From Lithospermum erythrorhizon (Eukaryota > Streptophyta > Magnoliopsida > Boraginales > Boraginaceae), in assembly GCA_019722365.1 (NCBI GenBank), contig JADFUC010000936.1, forward strand, positions 372,001 through 436,000: a stretch of 64,000 nucleotides of DNA. The letters are read 5' to 3'. Position 1 is the stretch's first letter, and each line of letters begins with the position of its first letter. Shown in pieces: positions 13,613 to 26,700 of this stretch. The notes under the pieces were generated by a model. It was not told the origin of the DNA. It saw only the letters and a list, made by a program, of their open reading frames with translations, and searched no databases. The position numbers were made by a program, and so were the translations under genes.

Positions 13613-15261
13613 CTATCATTGCAGTAGATGCAATAGAGCTAGTTAGTTATTCTAATTTATTGGCTTAATTATGCTTTTGGCCCTCCGATTGTTGAAATCG
13701 TAATATACGATTAGTTGGTTAATAGTGAATGTTGAGGTACTAATACTATTTATTAGAAAATGAAAAGTATATAAAATGGAAAATGAATGCTCTTCAAGGA
13801 AATCGATCTCGAGAATAAGCTCTCCAAGCTAAAATAAACAGAATGATTCCCTCTGAGTGCTCTTTCCCACCAAAAGATCCATTTATCTATTTGAGAAACA
13901 AATAAATTCATACTCCGTATTTCTAGTTTTAGGAACTTTTTTTACAGCAAATTTCTCTTTTGGGGAAAATTCCATGTTACATTACATATTAGTTCAGAAT
14001 TTTTGTCTTCTATGTTACTTGACTTGCTCTCCTCTTTCATGACCAGATTTCTTTGTTTTGCTGTTTGTTACACACACATATATATGATGCAGGTAGTGAG
14101 GTATATTCATGTTTTGGGCATATCTAAATTTTCTCACTATTTTTCTCAAATGGTAATTTAATGATGTGCAATTTTAAGTCCTCTTTAGTGGAATACTGGC
14201 ACAATTTGCTGTGCACATGCACTGGCCCGACTCTTTTTTGAAATCATTCCTAAAACTCAACTGTTGGCATATGTAATAATTCCACTTTTTATTGCCATTT
14301 AATTTGAAGTCTGGTCACCATCTTTGGTCAACTTTCTCATGCTATTGCAATTGGTGAGACTATCTTAGCTTGCATCCCAGTATACATTGAAAGCACTAAA
14401 TAAAATACTCCTTCCATCAAAAAAGATTATCCCATTTCAATATTTTGGATCAAATTTTATAAATTTTTGATTACGATTTTTATACGATAATAAATAATAT
14501 GTATTATACGCGACTATAGATTCGCTTCAATATATATTAAATATCAAATTTCTTATAATTTTCAAGCATGAATAATTAAAGATATTTACGCTTTTGCTCG
14601 CCATTTGCACCGTAAAATCAAACGTACAATCTTTTGAAATTTGGTGAATACTTTATTCATCCAATTTAATTGAGAGATTTTTAATTTATTAAATTTAATT
14701 TTAAAATAATAATACATTCATACAATTTTATTGGTTTTATTTAAATATTTATACTATTAAATGCTACAGATAAATCAGATATATGCCATAAATTTTTTTT
14801 TTTTGTAACAACACTGGAACTCATGCTCATCGACTCAAACTACAAAGTACAAACATTACCGCCACAGAAGTAACCCGAAATAAACCTGCTTCTTAACAAC
14901 AACAAAAAGGTTGCATATAGCTATACTCAGCGAATCTTCTTTGAATTTATAATACTTAAATTACTAGTACTTGTTAAAGGAATAATTTGATAAGCCATTT
15001 GCGTTGCAATCACGTAACATATATTTTGTAGTATGAGTGTTAATAACCTGGTGACATTCAACACGCCTACACAAGCGTGAATCATTTAATTATTTCTGCT
15101 AACTGTCAGCTTCATGATATCGATTTATTTATAACGCTACGTCAGACTAAATCTGATCATATGTAGAGTCTAACGTCAGAGAATGGAAGGAGAAAAAACC
15201 ATAGATATGACCTTGTTTAAATCTCCATATCCCATAATAAAAAATCACTTGTTTGCTCATT

Positions 15262-15698
15262 TGAATATTTGTGTCTGCTAAATTTGAAAACTGAATTATA
15301 ACTAATTTCAATATCAAAAATATTTAAAGGTTGATAACATTTCAAAGAAAAAACTTAAATCAATCAGACGATGTGTTTCATCTAACTCTATTTCATTTAT
15401 ATATATGTAATTATATATTAAATAAATAATACTACAATAGATAAATAAATACTAAATGTTATTAATATGAATAGAATAAATATAATTACTCAAATATATT
15501 ATTGAATATTATAATTATTATCATTAATTATAATAATTATTATTATATTTATTATTTTTAATATTATTATTATTTTTAATATTATTATTATTTTTAAATT
15601 ATTCTTATTATTATTTCATCTATTAACAACAAACTTAATAAATTAAGTACTGAATTAATTAATTTTAAGTGCTTAATGAGTTTAACAAACACCCCTAA
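15262..15698 (-). mobile_element. hAT-like nonautonomous element, copy 1
   Basis: One end reads TGTCTGCTAAATTTGAAAAC and the other GAGTTTAACAAACACCCC. Both ends match, in opposite orientation, the ends of the larger element at 37487-38592, including the CATTAAGCACTTAAA block just inside one terminus. The interior is almost entirely A/T, with ATTATTTTTAATATT tandem units at about 15540-15600. GTGTTTG-type ends suggest hAT, but I could not define an 8-bp target duplication. Confidence 0.55.
15505..15615. repeat. AT-rich (ATT)n-type low-complexity tract
   Basis: Runs of ATT/TAA with a roughly 21-bp tandem unit (ATTATTATTATTTTTAAT) repeated about three times. It lies inside hAT-like copy 1. Confidence 0.85.
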
Positions 15699-15749
15699 GA
15701 TGAATTAGTCAGTACTCAATCAGAATCGTAAGATAGATTTTATTATTTA

Positions 15750-17369
15750 TAATGTATGCGCTCCAATACAATAAAACCAATTTGGGAAACCTATCTAGTA
15801 CTGTTAAGATTTATCAAACGATTGGCGGCCCCGACTCATCGCCCATTACTCTTTAAACCTGATTGGCTGACCGCTGAGACTGACTGGATTCGACGTGAAG
15901 TCTCGACTCGAGGTCTCGACTGGGGCGCCTATAATTGCGGGGTCGGATTTGTGCCGATCGTCAAGTGATCTCGAGCCGGACTTGAATTTGTGCTTAGACC
16001 GCTATGCGATCCTAAGGATAGAGTCCGGATCGCACATCCTGTGACCGGGACAAGACTAGTCTTTGACTCGTCGCCGACTGATATGACCAAAGTCGGGAAG
16101 CTCTTAAAATGATACCGTACGGTCGTCTGAGTCGATCTTCGTCTTTACTCGAGTCGCTGGACTCGAACTACGCTTCTAGCCACAAGGCTCAAGAAATGAT
16201 TCGCATAACACTGCATTCAGTGCTTAGTAGCTTTACTCCGATCTTCTCAGTGCTATCATGCGCTGATACGCTTGTTTATCAAGCCGCTAGAATGTTTTAG
16301 CAGCCTTTTACTCGTATTTCTTGGATGTAGAGATACGGGCTATGCAAATTTTATATCATGCCTATGATTAACTATGAGTCTTTCGTGGCTTAATCTTATA
16401 GCAGTTATTTAATCTCTATTAGATCTCAATGACGATTCTCGTTAGTTTTTGGATATCGATCATGAAATTGTCACAGGCAAAGAATTCAACCTTGTGCCTT
16501 TGTTTTAGGCGCCCCTACTGCTACGGAGATTTAAGAATTTTTGTGTTCTTTTCTCCGCTCTTCAATTTAGTAACTGCTTGGGCTTTATGTCAAGATTTCT
16601 GTGTTTTTGATGATCCTAAGGTGTTTTTCACTTGAAAAAGAAACAATCTTCAGAGGTATTCTATGAAAAAATACCTGCAGATTCGTTTTTGTGTTAAATT
16701 CTCTCGTGAACTTTTGTTGTGTTTCGGGACGGAGTTTTCGAACCATGTGGGGGTTTATATGATTTCGTGCTCTTTTCTCATCAAGCCGATCCATTTATCA
16801 CCGAATTTTGATTTTAACCACCGAATTTTGAGGCAAGACAGCTTTAATTTTATGGAATTACTTTGTCCCTACTTCAAGCATATGGCGCTCTATTACTTAC
16901 GGTAATCAAGAAGGTTACAAACTCTTTTGTGTGTCAAACGCATTTTCATATTAGCCCCAATTCTTCTGGTCTTCGCTTTTAAACCCGCTGCTATTTCTGT
17001 AGTTCATTTTAAGCCCCAAGCTTCCTAATCCTTATTTAGGCCAAAATAGTCTAAACTAATGTAATGAAATTGGGGCTTTTTCGAGCCCTAATTTTAATTG
17101 ACATTTAATTTAGAGCTTGGCTTTTCTCGAACCCCGGTTGGAGTTAAATTTTGGGGTTAATTAATGCATAACTTAATTTTTACTGATTAATGTCAGGCTT
17201 AATTCTCTAAAATCCTTATCATTCTACACGTGTTCGATTGTCATTAGAACTCTAATCGAACCCTAATCACACGTATCTGCGGTGATCAATTTATATTTAA
17301 TCGATTTCACCGATTAAAATAAATCGAATTTAATTAAAATTATTTTTATTGAATTTCGACGCCTACAAA
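15750..17369. mobile_element. LTR-like sequence, second copy
   Basis: Begins TGTATGCGCTCCAATACAAT and ends GAATTTCGACGCCTACA. Its left 90 bp and right 600 bp match the ends of the 6690-10578 region at a diverged level. A GGGTTTATATGATT promoter-like word lies near 16750. TG...CA borders fit an LTR. The mid-section differs from the first copy, so the pair is old or belongs to related subfamilies. Confidence 0.5.
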
Positions 17370-20300
17370 TGCCCCCTCGAACTTGGACACATACTTGGTC
17401 GTCGGGTTCGACTGATACTTTTAATACCAACGTGAATTGCACGCCGCTTGTACTACATTTAGACTCTCAAGATTTATTTCTATTTCTAAAATTAATTCCG
17501 TGAGTTTAACTCTAGTTGACATGAATTTATGACGGTTTGAAAGGCTTTAATGAAGCTAGTTTCAATCTCATGTAGATTTAGAATTAACCTTAATGCAGCC
17601 GAATTAATCTTTAAAATCCTTTACTGGATATGTCGAAAATTAATTCGGGATAGTCTTAACATGAATTTAAGTCATGTTAATTTTATGGCCAATTACTCCT
17701 TTGACCTCAATGGTCTAAAAAATCATTTCCATATTTTTTGGAATTTTTCCAAATTTTTTGGAATTTTCGGCATTTATTTGGATTTTCTTACATAACCGAA
17801 CAAGATGACATCCGGTAAAAAATGAACTTTGACCCGGTACACTAGTGGTGGCCTAACCATCTGTGAGGGTGAGGCGGCATTTTTGTTTTTTATGGTAATA
17901 GTTATTTACTTCATTACCACTCTTATTACCCCTTGGCCCTATTATCATAAACATCTTTTCTTTTAAGGTAATAAAGTCGATTAGAAAGAACCCTAAGTTT
18001 CCGGAATAACTCATTTGGTAGGGTAAATAATCGAAATTCCCATGTGTTTCTGTAATGGAATCATTTTTTTTTTTTGGCAATTTGTGCTTTTCTCAAGCGA
18101 CTCAAGCCGCTTTATTTCCATATCTTTCCAGCACTTTTGTCTATATAAAGGATAGCTTTCATGAAAATTTGAGACAACTTCTTCCTCTTCTTCCCCTAAT
18201 TTTTGAACATCAAGCAGAAAGTGAATAACTCATGATGTTGGCTCTTTTTGTGTCAGATTCAAGTGGTTATTTTTTGCTTGGATTTTTGAGATTTCTTTCA
18301 TCAAGAAACCTTCTTATCTCTATCATCATGTATCTATGTCATATAATTTAGCTTGATAATGACATGATATGACTTTAATTTCATGTTAATACTCAAAATA
18401 ATCATTAAATTGAGCATTGTCTGATTTGAATTTGTTGCTGAAATTTCCAGCATACTGTTTTTCACTTTGCGAATTTTTTCCTACTTCGTTACATACTGGA
18501 ATATCATGAAATTCATAAGAGTGATTTTCCTATGAATGTAGAGTATTTCCAAAATTTTCCTCGATTTTTTAAAATTGGTGACGGGTTCGTGAATCTATTT
18601 TCATAGTTGCCTCTGCTTTTTTAGTAAGTACCTTCCGATAAAATCGATTGCGAATGCTTTTGCTTATCCGCTTGGAACGATCCATTATGTTGAATCGGGG
18701 CGCACCGATCTTTTGCATCGGGTTCTTTTACGTGGTCGATCTGAAGCAATTCGCAGATCCATTCACAATCTCTCCAGCTTGAAACTTTCAAAATTTCGAC
18801 ATGTCGAACTTGGAAATTCATATCTAATTGCTCTATCGAATTCAGCGATCTAAGCGCCGACGGCTGTCTTGAGTTTTCGCAATGTAGTAGATAGGCCTAA
18901 AATTTTGTGTATTAGCCTGCGTCAAAATCTCTTTGGGACAGTGGCTTTTTGCTTTTTGTCTTTTGACGCCGCTTTTTCCATAGTGTTTAAATTTGAGGAA
19001 CGTGGTTCGCTTCTTTTGATTTCCAATTCACGAGTATCATACTGCAGCGCAATCTGCATATCAAAACTCGCCCTTAAATTTATTTATGACTTTGGTTTGC
19101 CGGTATCAAAGTTCCATCAAGTTGCACCTTCTTCCTTTTTACCTTATTACGGTCTCGGGGTTAGCTTACGGGAGTGGGATCTCAACATCCACTCCCCCGC
19201 TGCTCCTCTTAATACTGCGTGAACTACATGTTTCATGCATGATTTCTTTTCTGTGGTTACGAGTACGGATAACTTCGAAAGTGTAACTTTGATTCACTTG
19301 CGGTCGTCATCGTTCCCCTGGCCTCACGCATTACAACATATGCTTCACCGATTTAGGCAAAGAATCGCGAAGAGGATCTCATAATCAACTTCTCGTGATT
19401 GTCCTCTTCTATGAAAGTATATAGTCTCTAAGCATCGCTTACTGGGATAAAGGTTCTCAACTTCTATTTCTAAAGTAACTTAGTTTTAGATATTATCATT
19501 CATTCTCATAGAGATGTAGTTTCTCAGGGATCTAGATATTCTTTGAAGGATCGCTTTATCTAGGCTACACAATTTAGGGCAAAAATATTCTCACTTCTAG
19601 ATAGCATTACTGCCGGAACCTTTCCCTCATGTAGGCTCTTCGGGGTTCCGAGACTTTATTCCAAAGTTGTTTTTACTCACTTACACCGAGTATATGTGGT
19701 GTATTCTTTAGGACTTCCCATCCCTTTATTCCTTAGTGTAGCTCTTGTTACTTTGTGCTTTTTGTCATGCTACGAAGGTTCGTGTTTTACCTTTTTCTTT
19801 CGTGCACACGGCCGATGCTCCACCTTCTCCCCGAGTATACTCCTCCTGGCCCATCACGCAATTGCTGCTGATCATAAAGGATCTCTACGGGTTCTCTTAA
19901 CGGAGCCGCGCCTCATCTCGTGAGTTACGGACGGTAGTACCTTTCTCGACCGTCGAGGCCGACTGGGCCATGATCCCGACTTTCCTCGCGATGCTGGCTG
20001 CTGAGAACTTCTTTTAATATATTGACTTTATGGATTTGCTCGCCGGTAGACGGTGTGTAGGCAGCTCTCGCTTATCTATCGCTTTCTCTCTTCAAGATGC
20101 TCACTCCAAATATTTATCTCAAGCCATGTGAACAGGGGGTGGCTTACTCATGTCATCACTGTGAGGCTTCACCACCGACGCAATTTCGACCATGTATCTC
20201 GATGTAGGAGGCTCCTGTGCCAAGTTATAGCCGCCGCTACCCCGCGTGTCGTATTTGGTTCGGCCTTGTTCGCATTTCTGACGACGATACCGCGCTATTG

Positions 20301-20846
20301 ACCATACAAAGCAGCTGCGTTTCGATGAGGCGATTTTGGGTGCACCGCCGGTGGTCTGCATAACCAGACTTAGATACATCTTGAGTGACGCTCGACGCCT
20401 CGAGGCTTAGGCATCCTTCTAGTTATTTTCTAGGTTTACTTTATGCACTTTGAGATGTTTTTCCCTTTTGATGTATTTTGGGATGATTTACTCGCATCTT
20501 CCGTTTTGCTTTGCCATACATGTTTTGTTTTAAATTATTTCTTGCAATATTGATCCCTTCCTTATGAAGAAGAAATAATCTTTGTGAAGCTACGGGTCGA
20601 AGCTGGTGTGCCCGTGCTACCCACGTGCACTGTGATTTTCCTAGGACTGCCCAAACGTAGTTCGCTGCTCGACCCTTTAGACTCTTTGTCCCGTGGTTTA
20701 ACCGGTGTTTTATAAAGTTCTCACCAAGAGCTAAGTAGTGTTTCTTTTTTGTATTTGGAATGTAAGTATGCTCAAGTAGTTAGATAGGTTTTACTCATAT
20801 CCTGAGACTTACAATTTAAGCTCGTGGTCAAGAGCATTATTTAGTT
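17370..20846. mobile_element. Decayed retrotransposon interior, no recognisable domain
   Basis: This stretch lies between the LTR-like copy and the gypsy integrase fragment on its right. It contains frames of up to 117 codons (for example 18869-19222 plus), none with a motif that I recognise, and it is GC-richer than the surrounding AT-rich DNA, as decayed retroelements here tend to be. A TCTATATAAAGGA promoter-like word followed by a CT-rich run lies at about 18140-18200. Its assignment to the same element is inference from position only. Confidence 0.4.
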
Positions 20847-21190
20847 TTATGGGTAATATTTCTTTAAGTAGCGACCATTTATGGGTCCTACCATTTGTCC
20901 TTCCTGATCGGCTATCAGGTATGACCCGCTAGTATAAGTTTCTTGGACCACATAGGGTCCATCCCATTTGGGCACCATTTTAGCATTCTTTCTTTTGAAT
21001 GGATTGCCGCCCACAAATGTAATACCACATCTCCAACTTCATGTGACCATTTATTTACTCTTTTTATTGTAAGATTTGGTGACGAAGTGATCGGGTAAAG
21101 ACTCCAACCTTTGATGTGCATCAACAGTCGTTGCTCATCTAGCTTAATCTTAACTCTTGCAACGTGAATCAAGTAAATTTTCTTCGGGTG
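20847..21190 (-). pseudogene. Ty3/gypsy polyprotein C-terminus (integrase end), frame-shifted
   Basis: Reading leftward on the minus strand, one frame gives SHEVGDVVL at about 21050, the start of the usual post-integrase module (basic residues, then VGDLVL). Close by, another frame gives KWDGPYVVQETY (starting at 20969) and ends GPINGRYLKKYYP, then a stop at 20847-20849. This matches the terminal segment of Ty3/gypsy pol, closest in style to Tat/Ogre-type elements. At least one frameshift separates the two halves, and further stops lie upstream, so it is dead. It is cut off at about 21190 by unrelated LTR-like DNA. Confidence 0.75.
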
Positions 21191-21191
21191 A

Positions 21192-22191
21192 TTGATGGAA
21201 AATACTATGGATATACAGTATAAATACAAATCCATAATTCCGTAGATCTTAAAAGTGCATACTATTGTTTAATACAAAACATATATTTACAATATATGAA
21301 TAAACAGAGTACCTTACATTTTGAAAGAAATTCCACTAAAGTCTCCACACGCCTCAAATTCACAAACTATTTCACTTCCCTTCAGCCTGGTTGTAATATC
21401 AATCGTGATGATATCTCTACTTACCAATTGTGAGGGGTTGAATCAAGAACTAATTTTACGCCAAGAAACAAAGCGATTTAACAAAACTAAAAAATCCCAA
21501 AATTCTTTTGAGAATTTCAAGTGATATTACTTAGGTTTTTTGATAAAAATTTTGTCAAAAAACTTGCATGATGAAAAATCCTAAAGTTTGTTTATATAGG
21601 GCTAGGTTAAAACAAGCCCCGATAAGCAACCCGTTAAGTATTAGTTTCGACTCGTTAACTCTATTAGTTCGCAAGACACTAACGAGTTGTTATCGAGTCA
21701 ACTATTTAATTAAGCTTAATTAAATAGTAATGAGTCAATATCAATAATCTTTCAGTTATCGATAAATACTAAAATTACTTCGAATAAATTAAATAACTAT
21801 TTAATTGATTCTATTTGTTCAATCGATATTCTATATAAAATGACCTCAGAATTGAGAAATACATTTCTCAATTATATAGTTCTCTTTTAATTTCATACAT
21901 GAAATATAACTCAACGTCATCAGATGTAGGACCTTCTAGGCTCGATAATAGTAAGTTGTATGTACAATAATAATTGACCAATTACTATTATTATAACGAT
22001 TAATGAGCAAGATCTAAAGAATCGTCATAACCCCTTAAATTATCAGCTTTAGAACCCTACACTAAGAATATACAATTACTAAGTTGAACACTAAGTTCGA
22101 TAATCACATTTAACCCAACCCGGTAAATGAATTTGACACACAATCGTCGCAATCTGCATAATAAATGGAACCCACCTCATCGATTTCCAAC
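21192..22191 (-). mobile_element. Solo LTR-like sequence, copia-type (minus orientation)
   Basis: On the minus strand it begins TGTTGGAAATCG (22191), carries CCTATATAAACAAAC (TATA-like, near 21590-21600) about 600 bp in, then an R/U5-like stretch, and runs out near TTTTCCATCA at 21192. It interrupts the gypsy pol fragment. No 5-bp target duplication was found at these edges, so the boundaries are approximate. Confidence 0.45.
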
Positions 22192-23720
22192 ACTCCCACT
22201 TGCCCTCGACTACTATCTTACACCTTTATCACGCGATCTCAAATTTAGGCTAACCATGCTAAGTTGGTGTCAGCGAACACCCACAACTTCTCTTTACTCG
22301 AGTATGACTAATAAGCATTTACGTAAGGCCCCATAAACCAATCAAGACTCAATCAAGCATGAAAGTTCGAGATCTTCCTCGAATATCAAGTGACTTATTA
22401 AATCCTCCCCAATATATCAAAATCTATCGCCATTCATCAAGCGCGACCCAACATAAGGCCGTTATAATCCCCGCTTAAGGCGTACGCTTGGTCATAGTCA
22501 AAGTACGTAGCTTCAGAGTAAATACGATTGTTATATATCGAGGTCTAAGAATCGAATAACCTAAAATTCTAAACAAATGTCATAGATTACGTATATATAC
22601 ATATCTTCTATGAATTCGCTTTTCGTCATACTACCTCCCTCAAATAATTGCATCAAGAAATTTCATGGTATCGATCTAGTCCTCGTTGTGCTAACGTGAT
22701 CAATCTTCGATTTACAACTACTCTTTAAAGCGAAATGGATTTGACTCTTAACGGAGAACAAGCCAAGTTCGTATACCAACGCATAAGTGGTCTATCAAGG
22801 CTGGAGTTCGTGTTGGAAAAATTACGCAACTAATTCATAATAAACATGAACAAATGCAACCAAGATCGAATAAATGTATTAAATCGAATTACAAAACATA
22901 CATATATATAAATTCTTATACGTAAGAATACAAGAGTACTTACAATACGTAATGGGATATTTACTCTAACTTTCAACCTCACGACCTCCGTCAATCCATT
23001 AGCACCAAGTTGAAATGCCTCAGTTAGTCCACACCAAGAGCGCTTGAACTCGTGACGGATTTCATGTAATCTTACGAGCAATCGATTAAAATGTAAAACG
23101 AGTCGTCTCTGACTCAAAATGTTGGGAGAATGCATGGAGTACAAGCGGCTTTCTTTTCGAGGAGTAGCATTTATGTTTTTCATTTCATCTCTTTTCTTAT
23201 ATAGTCTTTTTCTTGTTTCGCCTCGAATAGTTACTCGGCCGGATGACATATTTATGATATCGATGTCATATTTTACGCGCAGCACTATCCGACGACATAT
23301 TTACATATCATCAGGATTCTCTAAATCAGCATCGGTAGACTTCATACCTTTCAACACCCGGATATATTATATTCGCAGGTCATTGGGTGTCGTCATCGAT
23401 CGAAAAGTAACCTTGTCGTAACAAAGATATCCACAACTACCTCACAATTAATCATATATCAGAGTTATATTTATTTCCCTTTTTTAAAGCGCTGACGCAC
23501 CTCGATCTCCTACCTATTCTAACTTATAAGATCGTGAGACCCTTCCGCACAACTTCCTTTGGGTTTCCATACAAAGTTGTCATCGGGAGACACAATGTGA
23601 CATTTAAGAAGACCCGATAATTTTCTACAAGCATTGCCGAATTTTACGATGATAAATTCCTGAAGACTTCAATGAGGTAAATACACCGTCGTTTTTTGCC
23701 TCAACGGTACTTTAAACTTA
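22192..23720. mobile_element. Unresolved retroelement-like DNA, possible second LTR at 22811-23424
   Basis: On the minus strand, 23424 begins TGTTACGACAAGG, a GACTATATAAGAAAAG TATA-like word lies near 23200, and the segment ends TTTTTCCAACA at 22811. The matching TGTT/AACA ends suggest an LTR. The flanking 22192-22810 is retroelement-like in composition, with no domain seen. The 100- to 151-codon frames here lack motifs and are judged non-coding. Confidence 0.35.
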
Positions 23721-26700
23721 AATTAATTTATTTTTAAATGTTCAATTAAATTAAGATGGAGTCCAATATTAATTTATAATACTCCTACTCTAAAAGGGAG
23801 TATTTTGATGAAAAAAGAGGTAGGTTTATCCTTGTGTTAGAACGAGAGAAAAAACAGTTCTTTCAGCTAGCTCTAATGATTCGAGAGAGAATGTATCGGA
23901 ATCTATTTCTTTAAGTGAAATTGTTCTTAAAACTTTAAACGCAGTAAATGAGGATATTTATCTCGATATTCCTAAATTCATCCCAAAATAAACTCACATA
24001 TAAGTATATAATTCCTCACCCAATCTTCGGAACCATGGAAAGCCATTTGAAAGGTATTTTTGGTGGATAACACCATTTCATGAACTGCGGGACCATTTCT
24101 TCACCCAACAAGACTTCACGAAATCAACATCATCCTAAGAAGTAAGAACAACAACCTTTCATTCAATTCATGCAAACATTTTCTTTTGCCATTAAAATAT
24201 TTTTCAAATATAGATACTATAATAGGCTCCTCTTGAGGGACCATAATGCAATTTAATTAGGCTGCATAATTCTGCCTTCATAATGTGGAATATTATCAAT
24301 TTTACCCCTATTATGATTGTGTATCTTTCTCGATATCTATACTATATAAAAGATTTCAATTTATCCTTCAATTTATTATTTAAATATAACTTATTCAAAT
24401 AGGTCGTTCAAACAAACATGCCCAAAGTAACTACAACACTTTTGGTCTATTTACTTGAAGTAACGGGAAATGTTTTTTTGACGTCAAATCGACTAATAAT
24501 ATTGTAAATTTGTAATTAAATAGTTTAAATCAATCATCTCGAATTTGTATTTGAAATAATCAATCTAGAATCTGTATTATCAAAATAAAATTATACATAT
24601 ATATATATATATAATTTGATTAATCGTATTTAATTAGAATCTCTATTTTTCTACGCATTACTATAAATATTTTATTTGGATCCTTTAATTTATTTCTATA
24701 ACGATTATAGTAACAAATATTATGGCCTCCCTAATTATCATGTTGCAGCGTCGGTAAGTCACCATCTTGAAGTTCACTTTCAGAACTTAAAGTGGATCGA
24801 ATGTGACATTATTTTTTAGGAGCTCTTGTCTTCGGGACCTCTGAACTCCCCCTTTGTAATGTTCTATAACAATATAAATTTTTATATGTGGAGTAGATTT
24901 GATTTGTTTATGATGCCAAAATAATTCAATTTATTCGGCTGTTTAACTTCTGTGTTTAATTTTCTGTTATACTACGTATTTCAAAAGAAAATATATGGAT
25001 GAAGAGGATGCATGGTCCTTGGTTTTATGGGCATATCATTAAGATGCCTTATCAATTACAGTATTAATAATATTTTAATTCGATCATTAACTTATAATGG
25101 ATCGGATAATATCTCATGAACATGTTTTTGGGAAAATATGCAAAGTTTGTATTGTAATAAAATGATAAAAATGCCCCTAAAAGATGGTTTGGTGACCAAC
25201 ATGTGACTTGAGGTCATGTGATTTTATCGTATGAATAATTTTAAAAGATGTGTCATCGAATGAAATCTTAACACAAACATGTATCGATTATGAATTATGT
25301 TGTCTTTACCAAATAAATTTTTAATTAGTCAATCATCCAAAATATTTAATTAACTCATTCCATTTCAAAAAGATTTTTTCAATTGGATTTTCAATTGACA
25401 GAATTAAAAAAAAATTGTTAACTTAATTGACAGAGGTAAATTTGTTTTGAATTGAAAAGATGATCATATACATTAAATTAATAAAAATACTAACATTTAT
25501 ATATTTTTCTCTAAATATTATATATTCAACATACCGAAAATTACTTGATTTCAAACTTTAGTAATTAACTCATCAGAACTCAAATTTGGACAATCTTTTT
25601 ATTATGGAGGGAGGAGTGTTTTGTTCACTTGGCCCTTAGCTACTCTTAACATTTTTCCATACTAACAATTAAAATTCTGAAATTCAATGAAGTAGGAATT
25701 GAGATATTTTGTGAGACCAATGCAAATTTAGAGATTGTGTGACATAAAACTAGGCTAAAATGCAAGTGGAAATGAGATGATATGAGTGCCAACAAGTTTC
25801 TTGTAATAGAGGATAAATGAAAAACTAATAAGGTCAATGAATTAATGTCAAAACAGATGTCCTTTGACATGCACTGCTGTGGTTTTTAACTCTTGACCAT
25901 GATGTATGTCATATATATCCATTCATCTATTATCTATCTAACTTTCATCTCCAAAACTGTCGCCAATTTGATGATGAGAAGAGAGTTGCTTGAACTCTTT
26001 ATGGTCATAAGCTTGATGGGTTTATATGATCTGTCGTTGTTGTCTGAAACTGAAGTTTGTGGACCACTTAGGTTCAAGGCATCTTTTGAGATGTTGCATT
26101 GATTAACTCACTACTTATCATTATGATGATGATGAGCAGAATGAAGAACATCTTAATATACTTGCTATATCTTTTAAGTTTTATCCCACCCTATTCTTGT
26201 AAATATGAGTGATTAACCATGTATCCTCCAAAGCCTCCTCTCGAGAATCTCAGAAGAGGGTATCCTGGCACCATGTATCCTTGGCCAAGTTCCTGCTTTT
26301 AAGTGTAAGTGTACATCTATGAACAAGTTCTAACCATATACGGAGTACTAATTGGCAAACTTACAAGTTCCAACCATATACTAATTGACAGACCTACATC
26401 AATAAGTTATGTTACCAATAAGAGATAATTGATTATTTGGTTTCAAAATCGCAAAGCTTACAAACTGGCCTCCCTCGAATGATCATAAAGTTTAAGCAAA
26501 TTAGTCCCCGAATTATCTTAAAGTTGTAAATTGATCCTCATTTTCAAGCAAGATTAATCCGTCTGGCCAAATCTCCCAAGTACCACTCAGAATCTCTCAC
26601 ACAGAATTTCTAATTTCATTTCGCAACTTTTACATCTCTGCCAAAAGCGCACCTCAATCCACTTTCTCGATACTTAAAAAGCTCAACCTCGATCCATTTT

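Larger units (their letters stand above)
10579..15261. other. Intergenic, AT-rich, MITEs and simple repeats only
   Basis: No gene can be supported. The stretch contains three short inverted-repeat elements (listed separately), a TA microsatellite at about 11533-11561, half of a possible MITE starting TACTCCTTCCATC near 14406, and a short poly-T run near 14790. Open frames are all short and lack motifs. Confidence 0.6.

Noticed and set aside
18869..19222. 117-codon plus-strand frame
   Set aside because: It lies in decayed retrotransposon DNA, has no motif, and its composition is that of its surroundings.
22830..23421. Overlapping 151-codon minus and 100-codon plus frames
   Set aside because: Both lie in LTR-like sequence with a TATA-like word and no protein motif; mutual antisense overlap argues against either being real.
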